From Sacculina carcini (Eukaryota > Arthropoda > Thecostraca > Sacculinidae), in assembly GCA_916048095.2 (NCBI GenBank), contig OU696576.1, positions 4,254,548 to 4,318,547 on the forward strand: a DNA stretch of 64,000 nt. Direction: 5' to 3'. Shown here piece by piece: positions 52,141 to 62,644 of this stretch. The notes below the pieces were generated by a model. It searched no databases, was not told the DNA's origin, and saw only the letters and a program-made list of their open reading frames with translations. Each line of letters starts with the position of its first letter. Within the stretch, counting starts at the first letter, position 1. The translations under genes and the position numbers were made by a program.

Positions 52141-52479
52141 GAGCTGCAACGTCGCGTATTTTCTTGTGTCTTGTATTTCATTTCCATTTCCAAATAATTT
52201 TTGTATTTTCAAATGGCTTTACAAAGGAATTCACACATACGCACACACACACACACTCACATATTAGACACACTTTCACACATTCAACTCCCTCTTTCAC
52301 ATTTAACACACTCAATACATTCAACACACATTTGAAAAGTAAAAACAATGTAAACGCAAAAATTTGGTCAACCATTAAATGGAAAAAAATGGTCATGGAT
52401 TTTAAAAATGGTGTTAAAAGGAATCAAAGATTTAAAAGGCTAAAAAAGTGTCAAAGGAAGTTTTACAAAGGGTCAAAGG
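52141..52479. repeat. low-complexity interval with (CA)n
   Basis: Contains a CA microsatellite (about 52226-52262), CACATT repeats and an A-rich TTTAAAAG tract. ORFs here are simple-sequence artefacts. Confidence 0.75.
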
Positions 52480-54870
52480 GAATTTTATAATGGATTAATG
52501 CTATGATCTTCTGTCGAGGATTTCTGTCCGGAGTTTCCTTCTGAATCCCACCATCTGACCATCACGATTTGCCCTGTTGTATTGCTGCATGCTACTGTAG
52601 AGCAGCCTCCGGCGACCCGTTTCGCTGCGAATTTTGGGAAGACGAAGTTTTCCAGCTGCTCTGGTGCCGTAACAATGGTCTGCAGTTGCACATACTTGAT
52701 CTGCGAGTTGCGAGGGCACGCCGAAAACCTGTATGTCACGAACCAATGATAATCTGTGATATTCAACCAGTTCTTCGGCGTTGAGCCAACACAACCTTGA
52801 GAAAGTATCCGATATGTGGTTCGATACGATATGTTTTCCCTTTTTTGAGATCACTATGGCGCAAAAGTTCAGGATGCTCTGCCCTTTTTTAACATTGGAC
52901 TTAGAGCTTGTGCCGTAGATAGAAACCTTGAATCTGAGCTGGCTTGTGACAAGGCATTACACTACCATTTTTGGACATGAGGTAGGGAGGCAGTGACGCG
53001 CGTGCACCAGGCTAAGCAATGTGGCTGAACAGACTCTGGTCAGATGGTCAACATGCTCTTTATAGCTGAGGTGGTTATCCAGTATGACTCCCAGAGATTC
53101 GGTGGCTCTCTGCTCAGTGATCTCAGCAGCGTGAGGCTGGAGCTTAACATGTGGGAGACCTTGCAACATCTCGGTAGTTCCCACCACGATCAGTGCTGTC
53201 TTATGATAATTCAACTTCATCCGGTTACGTACGCACCAGGTTTCCACTTCAGTCACCGCCCACTCCATTATTGACGCCAACTCTGAAAAATCACTCTTTT
53301 TTACTGGCATTACAATCTGGATGTCATCTGCGTACTCATCCACAGTGGTCTTGCTGTACTCTGCTAAACAGCAACTAATGTCGTTTGAGTACAGCAAATA
53401 TAGCAGGAAGCTGAGGGCGCCGCCCTGATAAACACCCAGATTGTTGTGTCGGACTGCAGACAGACGTGTTTTGCCGGATGAATACCTCATTTTCACCTGC
53501 TGAGTGTGTCCGGCTAGGTACGCCTCGAACCACGCTGTGTCGATGCCGTACAGCTGCAGCTTGGCCACAAGACGGTCGTGAGGTACCATGTCAAAACATT
53601 TCGACATGTCCAATGATACTTGAAATAATTTTTTTTGTCTTTGGCTTTGAGCATGTGTTCATTAATGCCATGTAGTGTCGTCTCTGTGGAGTGACCTCGT
53701 CTGTAGCCGTGCTGACAGTCGGCGATCAGCCTGTTTCTCTCCATGTAGTCCATCAGCTACTGCTGCACGATTTTCTCCACTATCTTGGGGACCACGGGCA
53801 GAATCGATATTGGGCGAGTCGTAGACGGCTCTGTTGAAAGATGACTTGACTTTGGTATCGGAGTTACCATTTCATGTTTCCAAGCATCTGGAACGTTACA
53901 TTGTCGGGAACTGGTGTTGATAACGTCCAAAAGTTGCCAGCCAACGCCTGTCAGAAATTGTCGTATCATATTGACACTGATCCCGTCCGCTGCCACTGTG
54001 TGCGAGTTGTTGAGCGCCATTATAGCTTTACGGAGTTGCAAATATGTGACTTGCTTGAGGACGAAATTCCCCGTTGATATTCTGGGCAGATAACTAGGCA
54101 AGCAAGAGTGCGATGTAGGTATTTGAGATGTTCTTGTGGGTCCAATGCTGACGTAATAATTGTTTAGAGCGCCAGGTGTTATGTCGAGTTGAGCATTTCT
54201 TGGTTTGCTGGATATTATCGGCTTGATCTCCTTCCACATATTGCTCGGTCTTGTGGTTTGCAGTTTACTCTCGATGTGCTGAATAACGTCTTGTCGCACT
54301 GCGGATTTGTAGCGGTAGTTCAGAGCCTCTTATTAGACCTTGTTGCATTTCGCCAGTGCTTTGGACCACGCCCTTCTGAGCTCATTGGTTGAGACTGACA
54401 TTGGAGGAGCGTTCGGTAGCGGCATTCGTATTTTCGTGATTGGCGCCACCTGGTCGAGTAGCATGGAGTGGTGTATGAACTATTGCCACTCGTCCGATGT
54501 CTGCTTCGCCATGTGGACACCGCTCCAATCGTAACACTGCAGACGTTCAACAAAGCCCTGTGTTTCGACCCGAGCCAGCCGACTGTTGCCCACTGTTTTT
54601 GTCGCGTCTGTTACCCACTTTCAATATCGATCTGGTGAAATCATGCGGCGTGCCGTAGTGTCAAACTGTGACTCCGCAGCGTCGTAGAGGATTGTGACAA
54701 TTAGTGGCCACTATGTCATTGAGCGAGCCATAGGTTCTGTACGTCGGCTTGCTGTCATTGCACAGCGTGAACCGCAGCGTACAAGCAGCTGTGTTAGCAT
54801 TACAGATGGGACTGAGTGAGTTTCAAGGACGTTGCAGTTGAGATCCCCGGCCACTATCACTAACGACGTC
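52480..54870 (-). pseudogene. decayed LINE ORF2 (endonuclease end, RT, C-terminus), minus strand
   Basis: From high to low coordinates: the endonuclease end (VAGDLNCNVLET near 54840), RT fingers in 53757-54299 (AIMALNNSHTVAADGISVNMI, VPDAWKHEMVTPIPKS, TRPISILPVVPKIVEKI), 53514-53753 (DCQHGYRRGHSTETTL), palm in 52957-53613 (DMSKCFDMVPH, VYQGGALSFLLY, catalytic YADDIQI, SLGVILDNHLSY) and the C-terminus 52501-52854 (LRLPKIRSETGRRRLLYSS). At least four frame changes are evident. The C-terminal LPKIRSE..GRR motif is typical of CR1-like LINEs in invertebrates. 5' truncated near 54870. Confidence 0.8.
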
Positions 54871-55169
54871 CTCAGCCAAGAATACACGGCGGAGTCACCC
54901 TGGGAATTGGTCACACCCGAGGTCGACGTCTCGCTAGCAGCTCTGCCGAAACACCATACAGTGCCCAGTGTGCTTCGCTCAAACACACTTGAGCGAATTC
55001 ATTCTTACGGACGGTATACTGCCGTGTACACTGATGGATCCAAGTCTGCCAGTGGTGTGGGTTGTGCTCGAGCACGCTGCCACCGAGCTCCTCCATTTAC
55101 ACGTCTGAGCTTTACGCTGCTGGCCCTGGTTTTTATTCGCTCATCTTCATGCTCATTGTTTTTAGTGTT

Positions 55170-55532
55170 AACGGACTCCCTGGTGGAGTCTGTGGATTCC
55201 GTGGTGTAGTGGTTAGCACACCCGCCTCACAAGCGGGAGGACCGTGGTTCGAATCCCGGCGGAGCATAATTTCATTGGGCGAATTATATAATATACAGCC
55301 GCTGTCCACCCAGCAGTAAATGATGGTACCAGATGTCAGTCATGTGTTGTGTCATGCATTCTGGGGAGGTGGCCTTCTCTAATACGTCTTACGTTCATGT
55401 GGCGCCATAGCGTGGAGAGGGTCGGTTCTGCGGTGACAGCGAGTTCCACGGGGCGCACCTGTGTGTTCATAAGCTTCGGCTTCTTCCCGTGTAGCTGCTG
55501 TCACTTAGGCATTTATCCTTTAACCTTTAACC
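55170..55532 (+). mobile_element. tRNA-Val-derived SINE
   Basis: A 363-bp element whose 5' part carries a tRNA-like head and whose 3' end is a (CCTTTAA)n tail (55515-55532). It is flanked by near-identical 8-bp duplications TTAGTGTT (55162-55169) and TTAGTGCT (55533-55540). It lies within the RNase H region of LINE copy c. The body after the tRNA head (55270-55510) is not recognised. SINEs of this build are transcribed by RNA polymerase III from the internal A and B boxes and mobilised by a LINE partner. Confidence 0.82.
55196..55268 (+). tRNA. tRNA-Val(CAC)-like head of the SINE (pseudo-tRNA)
   Basis: A-box-like GTGGTGTAGTGGTTAGCAC, anticodon arm CCCGC-CTCACAA-GCGGG with anticodon CAC, and B box GGTTCGAATCC. 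The anticodon stem pairs perfectly, but the T stem and the outer acceptor pairs do not, so this is a SINE head rather than a working tRNA gene. Confidence 0.7.
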
Positions 55533-55993
55533 TTAGTGCTTTAAATTCATTATCGTCGTTTTACCTACATCCTCTTATACAGAGATTTTTTTTAACTCTC
55601 TTGACAACATCCACCACCAGGGCAAGCGCGTAAAGCTCTGCTGGATTCCGGCCCATATTGGTATTTTGGGCAACGAGCGAGCTGACAGAGCCGCACAAAG
55701 AGCTGCTGAACGAGACTTTTATTCATTTTATTTTAACGTTCCCATTCCGTATTCGGACTTTTATCCTATCATACATCGTTGTATCCGTTCTCGATGGCAG
55801 CTCTCTTGGAACGAATGTGGTACGAACAAACTAAAAGCAGTGAATCCCGAAATCGGACATTAGATGTGCTCTTGTCGCCGGAAGAGGTCCGAGGAGGTGG
55901 CGCTCTGTCGTCTGCGTGTGGGTCACACGTGCGACACGCATCACCATCTTCTACTCGGACAACCTGAACCCACGTGCAGCGCATGTAATGCAC

Positions 55994-56927
55994 TAATGCG
56001 AATGTAATGCGACGCAGTCTGCTGGACAGTAGTGCCTACACAGTGCGCCGCCGACTGTCATCACGATATCCTGCAGTTAGACTCTGCGCTCTGGCATATG
56101 CTGATGATATCGCCATTGTTGCCGACAATGCAGCAGACGCGCAGAGTCAGCTGGACCGGTTCGAGGACGTTGCATCAACGGTCGGGCTGCATTTAAATGA
56201 AGCCAAATGTGAATACATGGCGGTAGGCAGTGAAGACACAGCCACCATCAAGACGAAATCGGGTGCTCTGCTAAAACTCACCGCTGACTTTTCCTATCTC
56301 GGTAGTGAAATGTCGAATAGCCGATCGGCGTACCGTCGACGCCGACAGCTGGCCTGGCTGGCCGCCCGCAGACTTTCCAGTGTTTGGACTTCAAACGCAT
56401 CAATACAGGCCAAAATTCGTCTGTTCGCTGCCTGTGTGCAGTCCACACTGATTTATGGTGGCGAAACGTGGGCATTGACAGAGACGCTGAGTGAGGAAGT
56501 CGATGCGGGACATCGTGCTCTCCTACGGTATTGCGCTGGTATCCGCTACCCAACAATTGTTACCAGCAGCAGCCTCTACGCTCAGACTGGCACGGTGCAG
56601 GTGTCTCGTACTCTGCGCACGAGGAGACTGACACTACTGGGACATGTGCTGCGCCGGCCTGATGTGCCGCTGGCTGTCGTGTTGTCCAGTCCGCCTACCG
56701 AGCCACGACGTCGAGGCGGTGCCCTGCGTTTCACTTACCGGCAGCAGATGGAGGAAGACCTGCAGCGGCTCGGTCTGACGCTTAGTAGTGCAGCTGCAAC
56801 GGCTACTAATCGCCAGCAGTGGAACCGGCTGATACACCAGTGATTCATTTTTGAATGTGGCTATAGCGCATTGCACCTCCTGCTCCAGCTGGGTGTAATA
56901 TATGCGTACATCATCATCATCATCATC
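55994..56927 (+). mobile_element. 5'-truncated RTE-like LINE with 11-bp TSD
   Basis: A 934-bp insertion flanked by ATGTAATGCAC (55983-55993 and 56928-56938), ending in a (ATC)n tail (about 56909-56927). It holds the C-terminal part of a LINE RT. It is inserted in the C-terminal coding part of LINE family S copy c. Confidence 0.9.
56007..56843 (+). CDS. RT palm/thumb and C-terminal domain of the RTE-like LINE (truncated)
   Basis: A 278-residue open frame starting within RT and carrying the catalytic box in LAYADDIAIVADN, the thumb FSYLGSEMSNSRSAYRRRRQLAW, SIQAKIRLFAACVQSTLIYGGETW, and a C-terminal region LGHVLRRPDVPLAVV, as in RTE-clade and related LINEs. The N-terminal endonuclease and RT fingers are absent because of 5' truncation. 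There are no stops within, so it is recent. A truncated copy cannot move itself. Confidence 0.85.
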   Translation: MRRSLLDSSAYTVRRRLSSRYPAVRLCALAYADDIAIVADNAADAQSQLDRFEDVASTVGLHLNEAKCEYMAVGSEDTATIKTKSGALLKLTADFSYLGSEMSNSRSAYRRRRQLAWLAARRLSSVWTSNASIQAKIRLFAACVQSTLIYGGETWALTETLSEEVDAGHRALLRYCAGIRYPTIVTSSSLYAQTGTVQVSRTLRTRRLTLLGHVLRRPDVPLAVVLSSPPTEPRRRGGALRFTYRQQMEEDLQRLGLTLSSAAATATNRQQWNRLIHQ

Positions 56928-57265
56928 ATGTAATGCACGTCTCTCCATGCAATACATCCTGGTAGAATGTCCATCATTCTCAGAGACGCGTCAACGTTGT
57001 TTTGGATCCGTTCGGACTATTGACGAGGTTCTTGGACAGGAGCAATCGGCGGTCATTGAGGGCCGCATTTTCGAATTTGTTCGGCTTTTGCCTTTTAGAA
57101 CTATTTATTAATTTTTATTCTTCTGACTTTCATATTCATATCACTCACCCTCACGCTTATTTATTTCATCGCTCCATTACGTTCATATACATAGTTTTTA
57201 TTTAGTTTATCTAATAACAGACTGGCGGTGCCATATGGTCCTAAAGACTGGTGCACCCTAAAAAT

Positions 57266-59310
57266 TCAATATACATGCGATGCGATGCGAGCGATGTTAC
57301 AGGATGATGTGGTTTGTGGCTCTCTTCACCACCATAATCAATGACGCGGGCACTTTCCTGCCTCCCTCGATTGGGCGGTCTCTCTTTGTTGACGAGTTTG
57401 CCATCTGGTGCTCTTCTCGCACGACAATATCCGTTCAACGTCAGTTGCAGTTAACAGTCAACAGAATTGAGGCTTGGAGAGCGATGAATGGCTTCAGGTT
57501 CTCGACGTCCAAAAGGGCCGGCATACACTTTGCCGCCGTCGAGGTGCCTGCTCCGATGTGCAAGTCAGCCTGTACGGCAGCGCTGTTTCAATCCAGCACA
57601 CGGCTCGGTCTTTGGAGTTATGCTGGACTCACGTTTAACATATGCCGACCATATCTCACTGCTTAAGGCCACTGGTTTCAAAGCTTTGAATGTCATGAAA
57701 CCCGTCTCCCGAATGCTTTATGGAGCAGATCGCCGGACCTTGCTCGTTTTATATCGCCCATTAGTCATGCCGTGTCTCGATTACGGGTGCGTTGTATATG
57801 ATCTGGCTTCGGAATCAATAAACGGTCGCCTTGATTCAATACACCACGCAAGGTTTCGCATTGCTATTGGTGCGTTCCGCACGACTCCCATCTCCAGTCT
57901 CCTAGTTGAGGCGGATGAAGCTCCTCTGGTGTTAGGAAGTCAAGAGCTGGGCATGTGATACTCCTTCAAAATATTGCAATACACGGATAACCCTGCATAC
58001 TGAGACATTCACTTGAACAATTTGCAGAGCTGCAGTGGCAACACCCACCATGATGCTGCGTTGCTGCTCAAAAACAAGCAATTACTGGCTGAATGCGGAA
58101 TAAGGGACAGCGACGTCATGCGGGTGAAGTACATGGTGGAGGCACCTTGGGAGCTGGTTACACCTTAGGTTGGTACTACATTAACAGCTCTCTGCCCAAA
58201 AGTTGTACGCTTCCAAGTGGGCTTTTAATTGAGGGATTTGGTCTCATTCACGGTTACGAGGGGTATACTGCCGTGTACACTGATGGTTCGAAACTGTCAA
58301 GTAGTGTTTGTAATTGTAATTGTAAACACGTGCGTTTGTAAGTGGAGGTACATGCCGCTCATGTCCGATGCTTCGGAGCGTCTCCATTTACACGGCTGAA
58401 TTATACGCGATCATAATTGCCCTTCTTTTCATTCGCTCATCTTCTCAATCATGTTTTTTATTTTATCTGGCTCTAAGTGCAATATCATCCATCTCAAGCT
58501 TTAATATCCACCCATTTATTAAAGCTTTAATATTCACCCAGCGCATTCTCATAATGCATAACCGGCTTGATCAGCAGGACAAGCGCGTAGTATTGTGCTG
58601 GACTCCGTCCCACGCTGGTATTGTGGGTAATGAGCGGGCCGACAAAGCCGCAAAGCCGCCCGCACTTTTTACTCACATTATTTTAATTTTCTCGTTCCGT
58701 TTTCGGATATATATCAAATTATTCATAAATTTATTTGATTGAGGTGACAGCGTTTTTGGGATGAAAGTGGTCCTCAAAAGCTGAAAGCAGTAAACCTGAG
58801 ATAGGACATTGGATGTGCAGTTATCGCCGGAAGAGATTTGAGGAGGCGGCGCTGTGCCGAATTCGCGTCGGTCACACATACGGGACCGACGACCACCTAC
58901 TGCTTGGACAGCCACAGCCTGTGTGCGGTACATGTACGTAACGCATTTCTCTTCGTGCGACACGTCTTGGTGGAATGTCCTAATCATGAATTGTGCCGTC
59001 GCCGATTGTTTAGTCGAAATTATGCTATGAACGCCGCTGCCGTGTTTGACGGTCAGCTGTTTGCTCTCATTGAATTATTGCGATTTTGCGTTATTTTTAC
59101 ACCAAATCAATCATGATGTATGACTTCGATTTTTACGATCAATGTCAATCAATTTATTTTAAATCAGTTTTTTACCATTTATTTACATTGACTCAATTAT
59201 GACATGAGATTTGTGTATTGTTTATTTTGATTTTTCATCCTGTTTCATAGTGTTCCATTGACTGGGGGCGCGATATGGTCTGACAGGCCGGTGCGGCCCT
59301 TATACACTAA
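57266..59310 (+). mobile_element. LINE family S, copy d (RT palm to 3' end)
   Basis: Starts 5'-truncated in the RT palm (SLFVDEFAIWCSSRT, diverged VDEF in place of xADD). Then thumb (FGVMLDSRLTYADHISLL, CLDYGCVVYDLASES, IAIGAFRTTPISSLL), RNase H (YTAVYTDGSKLSSSV, TAELYAIIIAL, LCWTPSHAGIVGNERADKAA), Cys-rich C-terminus (LLLGQPQPVCGTC, HVLVECPNHELC) and the 3' end GCGCGATATGGTCTGACAGGCCGGTGCGGCC. Several frame changes break it. It is directly downstream of copy c in the same orientation. Confidence 0.82.
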
Positions 59311-59814
59311 TTACCACAATCATTGGTGGGAAAAGTGCACTCCCATGGGGAGTGTTCACACTGAAGATGGTTGAATATATTTTTGTTCAGAAGTACAATT
59401 TTGTTTATAAACCAAGGTCGGATACTTTTTAATGGACCTCGTACATGCCTACACACGCACTAGAGGCAGCGCACATTACTGTACACACACGCACCTACAC
59501 ATATGCAACTCACAGTTGATTCCATGATTCAATTCACAATTGATTCCATGATTATTAAAAATATGAATTATACGAATTTATTAATACAACCAGCTGTAAA
59601 TGTAAATAAACAGAGAATAAATTAATAACAAATATATCCATGCACTTTCAATAATATCTATCCGCCTACCCTCCTCAATAAATGATATTTACTTACAATA
59701 AATAGATAATAAATTGTAATAAATGTGAAAAAATAGAAAATAAATAACTCAATATGAATAAATATGGAATAAATAACAGCAAAAATGAATATATAAATAC
59801 GTAAACAGTCAATT
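59311..59814. other. AT-rich interval, partly LINE 3' UTR
   Basis: No gene. 59640-59814 is rich in AATAAATA words and resembles the 3' UTR of the LINE at 62460-62640, so it probably belongs to the decayed LINE to its right. 59320-59560 is unassigned. Confidence 0.5.
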
Positions 59815-60540
59815 CAAAACAGTCAGCTCCTTCAGTAGAATTTCATTGAGTTCAGCCTTGAAAATTATCAGATTGTTCTGCGAGAAAGCATGCTCCCGAA
59901 TGCATTACAGGCACCCACAGTGGCCGGAAGAAAGCGACATTGGAATTGTTTTGTACGTAAACGAATTGGAGCTATAAACTGGAAATGTTGTGTGGATATA
60001 ATCCGTGTGCTCCCTGCTGTGACAAAAGTGACATATTCATCTCAGAAAGTGACTTATTCATCACATGGTGGTTGATGTGATTGATCTTGTATAGCATGCA
60101 CACGATGCTGACCTTTCAGATCTCAATATCTGATGACCTTTGAAGAAATAACAAAGATCAACAAGAACCAAGTCACCACAGGGGAACTTGCAAGTTCTAA
60201 CAACTCTGTTCATGCGATTGAGGTGATAATCGGCAGCAGACGACCACACGGGGTCGCAGTACTCCAGATTTGGCAGAATGAAACTGCTAAATTTAGGAAA
60301 CTGCAAATTTAGGATATTTTGCTACTACCGAACATCCGATACGCTTTTTTATAATCCCTAGTTTCCGCGATGCCGAACAAACCAGCCTCCGAATGTGACT
60401 TAATTGTCAGTTTTGAGTATACATGCACTCCCAAGATTTTGAGCTCATCACACAATTTTAGTTGGGCGTAATTTGTGGAAATAACTCCATGTGAAGGCTT
60501 AACAGTACGTGACCTTGAAACCAGCAAGCTTTTATATATG
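59815..60540 (-). pseudogene. decayed LINE 3' coding remnant (relative of the LINE at 61172-64000)
   Basis: About 725 bp on the minus strand matching the C-terminal third of the ORF at 62645: pieces SRSRTVKPSHGVIS, LKILGVHVYSKLTIKSH, FILPNLEYCDPVWSSAADYHLNRMNRVVRTCKF and the final ILLKE-type end. Broken by several frame changes. It lies just upstream of the SMIM15-like exon and may be inside an intron or the promoter region of that gene. Confidence 0.82.
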
Positions 60541-60570
60541 AGTATGATTATGCTGAGTTATGTCCTGTTC

Positions 60571-60574
60571 TCAG
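60571..60574 (+). other. probable 3' splice acceptor of the SMIM15-like exon
   Basis: A pyrimidine-rich TGTCCTGTTCTCAG precedes ATTGCGGACATGG. The exon would start at 60575, leaving nine untranslated bases before the ATG. No donor site was identified upstream. Confidence 0.5.
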
Positions 60575-60583
60575 ATTGCGGAC

Positions 60584-60916
60584 ATGGCGGATTTAGGAAC
60601 TCACGATCATTTGTTGACCGTGGACGCTAGCACCGACGCGACCGCTGGCCGCGCCAGTGCTGCTGTCGACGATGCGGGCTGGAAGCAATATCTTCTGGCG
60701 TGGCTCGACTGGGCGGCACGATGGGCCGCCTCAGATCCCTACGACTTTCTGTTTCGCATGCTGCTGCTACTCACACCGCTGCTGCTGCTGTCGGCCTTTC
60801 TGTCGAACAAATTGGCCAAAGCCATCGAGAAGGAGCAACGCGAGCAGCAGAAAAAGGGCAAGCTTAAAATAAGCGTAGCGGCCAGCAAGAAGAAAAATGC
60901 CAAAAAAGATGACTGA
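60584..60916 (+). CDS. SMIM15: SMIM15-like small integral membrane protein
   Basis: A 110-residue frame recognised from its core: WAASDPYDF (47-55), a single membrane helix (about 56-73, LLLLTPLLLLSAFLS), then KLAKAIEKEQREQQKKGK and a Lys-rich tail. This follows vertebrate SMIM15 (about 74 residues: WAAKDPYGF, LTPLFLASAVLS, KLAKMIE) through its whole length, with about 33 extra N-terminal residues rich in Asp/Ala/Thr. The family is conserved but of unknown function. I chose ATG 60584 (GACATGG context) rather than 60560, whose first codons overlap the likely splice acceptor. GC-rich, with normal coding composition, unlike the surrounding elements. The only host gene seen. Confidence 0.85.
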   Translation: MADLGTHDHLLTVDASTDATAGRASAAVDDAGWKQYLLAWLDWAARWAASDPYDFLFRMLLLLTPLLLLSAFLSNKLAKAIEKEQREQQKKGKLKISVAASKKKNAKKDD

Positions 60917-61171
60917 GATGGGCGTTGTTCATGCTTGATTTATCCAGGACACATGAATATGTTTCTGGCGTGTTGTCAGTCAATTTATATATAATTGTTG
61001 CGTCGTGATGTTGATTGGTGAACATTGTTAACGTTCATCAAGGTATTCAATTTGTTCATTCGAGTATCATTCATGCTTGCACATCGAAATAGAGTTTTTG
61101 GCGTATATATGAGACTTTGATAGGTAGACATGTTCAGACATGTCCAATTGACATTTTTATCGTGATACGTT
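60917..61171 (+). other. 3' UTR/downstream of the SMIM15-like gene
   Basis: Unique AT-rich sequence between the stop codon and the LINE tail. I see no AATAAA before 61171; the first AATAAA-type motifs are inside the LINE 3' region, so the transcript may borrow a poly(A) signal from it. Confidence 0.45.
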
Positions 61172-61399
61172 TATTATTATTATTATTATTAATTACAGGC
61201 AAATCCAGTAGCATGGGAAGAGTGCAAGCACTATTACCACCCTAAGGTGGCCCCATGTACCGGAAGCGCCCAAAAGATTCAGAGAGAAAGAGAGTTCGAA
61301 GAGAAATAAGTCCAGAAAGAGAGTTGGAAAGAAAATAATAAATAAATAACAATAAATAATAAACCATCATCCGATAACAATCCATAATGTCACTCCGCC

Positions 61400-62560
61400 C
61401 ACGTTCCTCAATAAATAATAACAATCAACAATAAATATGTGATTCAGTAAATATCAGCCATCAATAAATAAGAATAAATATTAATAAATAACAATCAAGA
61501 ACAATACATATGATTCAATAAGAAAAATCCAACAATAAATATAAATATGATTCAATAAGTAACAACAACACAAATGAATATGATTCAATAAACAATAACA
61601 TCAATAAATATGATTCAATAAACAACAACAATAAATATGATTTAATAAACAGCAACAACAATAAATATGATTCAATAAACAACAACAACAATAAATTGTA
61701 ACGGTTGTGATAATAATACTAATATGTTGTTATGTTGTTCTTCGTTCGGCTGATCGTGAAGTCTTGATAGTTCCTCTTGATGTTGTGTTCCGCGATAACA
61801 AATAATGATCACCCAGTCGAAGTTGAATTGTATATTTTCAGCAATCAGTCAATCTACGTTAAAGTTATTATTAAATCTAATGAATTAATTACGGCTTGCC
61901 TGAGTGAGTGGTGAGTCCTATCTCGCACGTCGACAGTCCAACCAACTAACTGATCCACCAACAAGCACAGCCAAAGTACCCCCTTATTCTCATTAAACCC
62001 CGGGTTATATACCTACGAACACACGTCGTTGGCACCATATTTCGCAAGCCATTGCCAACTGGCCAAACCGCTCGAACCACACAACCGGGACACAAGCTAT
62101 TTCTGAATGCGATCTGACAGTACACAGGCGTGTTGCAATTAGATGCTCAGCCAAGTCAGACACACAAAAAAGATAATTAATCAACGGTAACACGTTGCCA
62201 AGCATATCAGGGGCAGTGTACTACTGACGCCACCCTCACACATAAATTAGCCTAACGACAGCTGCACAAGTAGGCCGCTAAAGAACGCGAACGTAAACTG
62301 AGAAAGAAAACTGAGTAAACTGACAGATAGAAAACTGGTCTGATTATAAATTTGTTATATAAATATGATTCAATAAACAGCTACAACAATAAATATGATT
62401 CAATAAACAACAACAACAATAAATATGATTCAATTAGCAGCAACAACAATAAATAGGATTCAATAAACAACAACAGTCAACACTGAGTAAAAGTATAATT
62501 TAATAAATAACAACAACCAATAATACATAGTAATAAATAGAGAGTAAAATAGGAATAAAT
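61400..62560 (-). repeat. AT-rich tandem repeats in the LINE 3' region
   Basis: Imperfect units of about 26-32 bp (CAACAACAATAAATATGATTCAATAAA-like, shown only in part as ATATGATTCAATAAAC) occur on both sides of the solo LTR, at 61540-61696 and 62360-62480. They contain many AATAAA words on the plus strand. Spacing and units are irregular and AT-only. Confidence 0.75.
61697..62359. mobile_element. solo LTR inserted in the LINE's 3' tandem repeats
   Basis: A 663-bp insertion starting TGTAACGG and ending GTTATA (inverted ends TGTAAC/GTTATA, one mismatch from canonical GTTACA). It is flanked by the 5-bp duplication TAAAT (61692-61696 and 62360-62364). There is no coding sequence. It lies within AT-rich tandem units that resume after it. 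Its termini resemble those of the LARD-like element at 32069, but I see no further similarity. Confidence 0.8.
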
Positions 62561-62644
62561 ATAAATAAATAGAAAATAAATAACAATAAGCATGAATAAA
62601 TAACAATAAATATGAATAAATATACAATTAATAAGACTCAACAG

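Larger units (their letters stand above)
54871..57265 (+). mobile_element. LINE family S, copy c (RNase H to 3' end), with two nested insertions
   Basis: A 5'-truncated copy beginning in the RT/RNase H linker (SPWELVTPEVDVSLAAL). RNase H (YTAVYTDGSKSASGVGC) is cut by a SINE at 55170 and resumes with CWIPAHIGILGNERADRAAQ (55630). A Cys-rich C-terminus (PTCSAC, 55970) is cut by an RTE-like LINE at 55994 and resumes at 56939 (YILVECPSF). The 3' end, GGCGGTGCCATATGGTCCTAA..., is the family end also seen at about 50230 and 59262. Collinear with copy d. Confidence 0.82.

Noticed and set aside
55196-55268. Functional tRNA-Val gene
   Set aside because: The T stem and outer acceptor pairs do not form, and the sequence is the head of a TSD-flanked SINE.
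60560-60583. Upstream ATG for the SMIM15-like protein
   Set aside because: Its codons overlap a good splice-acceptor sequence, and the ATG at 60584 has a better start context.
61400-62560. CRISPR-like regular repeats
   Set aside because: Units are AT-only and irregular with no unique spacers, in a eukaryotic LINE 3' region.
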